A stretch of 64,000 nt of DNA, taken from Acidobacteria bacterium Ga0074141. Its GTDB lineage: Bacteria > Acidobacteriota > Blastocatellia > Pyrinomonadales > Pyrinomonadaceae. The translations under genes were made by a program, and so were the position numbers. The DNA is taken from the NCBI GenBank assembly GCA_001464665.1, contig LNDP01000023.1, positions 94,157-158,156 of the forward strand, given 5' to 3'. The notes under the pieces were generated by a model, which worked only from the letters and a program-made list of their open reading frames with translations, made no database searches and was not told the DNA's origin. Shown here one piece after another: positions 63,101 through 64,000 of the stretch. How positions within the stretch are numbered: the first letter of the stretch is position 1; every line of letters starts with the position of its first letter.

Positions 63101-63565
63101 AGATATCGCGGGTTTTCGGTAATTGATAAACCGAATGCCTCCTCGCCCGAGGTGCCGCTTTACGATCAGATCCTGACGACCGGCCAACGCTGGCGTGACC
63201 TTGAGGGCTATTACACCCGCTTTGGCGACGTGAAGGAACTTCTCACGGGCGTCGATGGCCGTTTGGTGCTTATGAATGCGGGTGATGAACTCGTGCTCAA
63301 GTTCCCGGTGTTGCCGGATCCGCCGCCGGGATTTAAGCGTGATTTTGTCATTGTCGGCAACGGTTGGATCAAGGACGGCGACTTTAATTCTGTTTTCTCA
63401 AAAACCCTTTTGCCGCTTCCGAGCCGCGAGACGAACGACTATTCAACGCCGCCCGGCCGGCTTGAGGACGACCCCGTTTTCAAACGCTTTCGCGAGGATT
63501 GGGTAAACTTTCACACGCGCTACGTCGCTCCCGATGGATTTCGCTCTATGGTAAGAAATCCGTAA
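60176..63565 (+). CDS. Large lipoprotein: TPR plus FG-GAP plus ASPIC/UnbV-like fusion
   Basis: The product is 1129 residues. A lipobox (LLGACG, residues ~15-20) precedes TPR units at about residues 30-250 (AWNNLGVLQLRQRDLEGA, INSATVALQRGDNARASAELEKASTL). FG-GAP loops at about 335-590 (PLDVEHDGDLDLIAAP, ADIDEDGDADAIFLT, DIDNNGANDVVIS) and an ASPIC/UnbV-like region at about 620-690 follow. A C-terminal 430 residues starting with CPHLFAWNGERFEMVKDAPPW is of unknown fold. It seems to combine in one polypeptide what the two upstream genes encode separately. MMQ at 60176/60179 gives the start. Confidence 0.85.
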   Translation: MMQRSGALLILLSTLLGACGSLPDTSSPQHAEAVRSFYVGLAALDVGDDRRARTELEKATQAAPGEPAAWNNLGVLQLRQRDLEGAGTSIEQASKLAPENAVVTINSATVALQRGDNARASAELEKASTLAPDDLAPIYLLADLREREAGMAEALQLYSKIAEKAPENLAARIEVARLEARSGDTEGLKNTFASIERSSTKLSPEGSQQLAELRSAVESGNTQAAAAAVSFLRNVLLREPWFRQAIAEFKPSETTIGTPIYKPLKLAAPNFSPAEPDREITFTAERLGGDVSAFALPIYLNADGETKIARATGEKIFIGEQAIETKVIRAEQIAQFDFDFDFRNDLAIASSSGLKIFKQGEDGTFADATASTKLNSAVLGRSYDGVWPLDVEHDGDLDLIAAPAEGPPVVLQNNGDGSFTAIDPFPSIRNVRTFAYADIDEDGDADAIFLTADGKLRGFLNERGGKFVEATTPEIAGVRAFAIGDVSGSGRLEVVAASSKLHRITKNLDQGRWEAVELSVAELGEACPGTSAAGSECSVFVGDIDNNGANDVVISAAGTTRIISFGPGGGGMLLGQPLEISATSILDRNGDGKLDIVGLGRDGQPAALQNQSAKNYRWQVFRPRAGKTEGDQRVNSFGIGGEMEVRTGVRTQKQLITSPAVHFGLGEATASDVLRIVWNNGFVQAEFDLASDQAIAAEQRLKGSCPHLFAWNGERFEMVKDAPPWSPALGLKINAQDTFGIIQTEEWFKIPGSSIKPKEGQYELRITGEYWESFYLDHYKLLAIDHPETAEVFTDERFAVPPPPLEVFTFEQPKSFSNAIDQSGRDVAEYVRAVDENYLDGIERGKFQGVAEDHWVELSLPEDAPSDRKLTLIADGWLYPTDASINVQLGQSSHAPPQSLSIEVPDGKGGWRTAKANLGFPAGKMKTVLLELPTGHRRFRLRTNMEIYWDRLAWSTAASPTANVTRDLVLGSAELRYRGFSVIDKPNASSPEVPLYDQILTTGQRWRDLEGYYTRFGDVKELLTGVDGRLVLMNAGDELVLKFPVLPDPPPGFKRDFVIVGNGWIKDGDFNSVFSKTLLPLPSRETNDYSTPPGRLEDDPVFKRFREDWVNFHTRYVAPDGFRSMVRNP

Positions 63566-63578
63566 ACTCGAATCTAGA

Positions 63579-64000
63579 ATGAACAAATTAGGAAGGATAT
63601 TCGCTGCTGTCCTTTTCGTCGCCCTCCTTTCTGTGCCTTTTTGGCTCCGGGGCAGCTACCGCGTTTCAGAAATACGGGTTGATTCGAGCGCGGCTCTTGA
63701 ACGCTACGGCTTCTTTTTGTCGGAGGTCGCCGGGGAAAGCGGCGTTGAATTTAAGCACACGTCTCCGCGTCTTGATCAAAAGCTCGACCACATAATGCCG
63801 ATCATCGCGTCGATGGGGGCCGGAGCCTCGGTCGTCGATTTCGATCGCGACGGTTGGAACGATCTCTATTTCACTAACAGCGGCGAGGGGTCAAAGAATG
63901 CCCTCTATCGAAACAACGGCGACGGGACATTCACCGACGTTGCAGCGGAACTCGGCATCGCCGATCTTAACAGCCGCGAGAACGGGGTCTCGATGGGAGC
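63579..64000 (+). CDS. CRTAC1-family protein, partial at right edge
   Basis: ATG 63579 opens a frame that continues past the window. A signal or anchor (IFAAVLFVALLSVPFWL) is followed by SGVEFKHTSPRLDQKLDHIMPIIASMGAG-type sequence, the usual opening of CRTAC1 proteins, and VVDFDRDGWNDLYFTNSG, a calcium-type FG-GAP loop. A second unit (NNGDGTFTDVAAELGI) follows. It is 14 bases after the giant CRTAC1 gene and probably in the same operon. The C-terminal ASPIC/UnbV domain, if any, is outside the window. Confidence 0.85.
   Translation, partial: MNKLGRIFAAVLFVALLSVPFWLRGSYRVSEIRVDSSAALERYGFFLSEVAGESGVEFKHTSPRLDQKLDHIMPIIASMGAGASVVDFDRDGWNDLYFTNSGEGSKNALYRNNGDGTFTDVAAELGIADLNSRENGVSMG

Overview
The window looks like a chromosomal piece from a free-living, GC-rich, Gram-negative-type bacterium. 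The best guess is Acidobacteriota, probably Blastocatellia/Pyrinomonadales; this is an inference from gene style, not from a marker phylogeny. Supporting signs are a 1107-residue TonB-dependent receptor with an N-terminal carboxypeptidase-regulatory-like domain, a run of CRTAC1/ASPIC-UnbV (FG-GAP) proteins, many secreted peptidases and lipoproteins, an FtsK with an N-terminal zinc-ribbon-like segment, and apolipoprotein N-acyltransferase. No insertion sequence, prophage, CRISPR array or rRNA operon was seen.

Layout. 1-4.2 kb: left-truncated AlbA_2/HATPase protein, then folK-panB-panC (folate and pantothenate precursors) and a thioredoxin-fold protein without CXXC. 4.5-7.6 kb: maf, dciA, gatC, a lipoprotein and gatA. 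7.6-14.6 kb (minus strand): a possible caspase-fold protein, secreted oligopeptidase B, secreted M28 peptidase, WG-repeat protein, an NTF2-like protein, a MerC-like protein and rpmB behind the TonB receptor (14.6-17.9 kb). 18-22 kb: UDP-glucuronate decarboxylase and a second sugar-nucleotide epimerase separated by a compact inverted-repeat element. 22-27.7 kb: small membrane and Smr proteins, an SH3-like lipoprotein, an M61-like peptidase, a 25-codon membrane micro-ORF and purH. 27.7-31 kb: a promoter-to-terminator mini-transcript (candidate sRNA), then comEC and lipoprotein comEA. 31-37 kb: ftsK, prfB with a +1 frameshift site, VOC protein, lnt. 37-45 kb: TPR protein, tRNA-Glu, DUF1990, polA, flavin oxidase-like protein, tRNA-Ala. 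45-50.5 kb: EEP nuclease-like, ATP-grasp, DoxX, M50 peptidase, a DUF4160/DUF2442 pair and trpS. 50.5-53.5 kb: accessory-looking stretch (BamE-like lipoprotein, ArsC-like gene with in-frame TGA, 21-bp repeat array, DUF2237, DinB). 53.5-57.4 kb: scpA-scpB-rluB, CoA-binding protein, acyl-CoA dehydrogenase. 57.4-64 kb: TPR lipoprotein and three CRTAC1-type proteins, the last cut by the window edge.

Functionally most of the window is housekeeping: translation (gatCA, trpS, prfB, rpmB, two tRNAs, rluB), replication and chromosome handling (dciA, polA, ftsK, scpAB), cofactor and purine synthesis (folK, panBC, purH), DNA uptake (comEA-comEC) and envelope biogenesis (lnt, UXS). The secreted peptidases and the large receptor suit a scavenger of polymers and peptides.

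The strongest unusual signals are: (1) an ArsC/Spx-like gene at 51150-51497 whose catalytic-cysteine codon is TGA, giving a U-x-x-C motif and making it a candidate selenoprotein; (2) immediately downstream, about ten tandem 21-bp units each holding a near-palindromic 11-bp core, placed just upstream of a good promoter; (3) a roughly 65-nt transcription unit at 27750-27850 whose first 33 bp recur at 37391-37423; (4) the classical prfB frameshift site; (5) a perfect 27-bp inverted-repeat element at 20106-20233.
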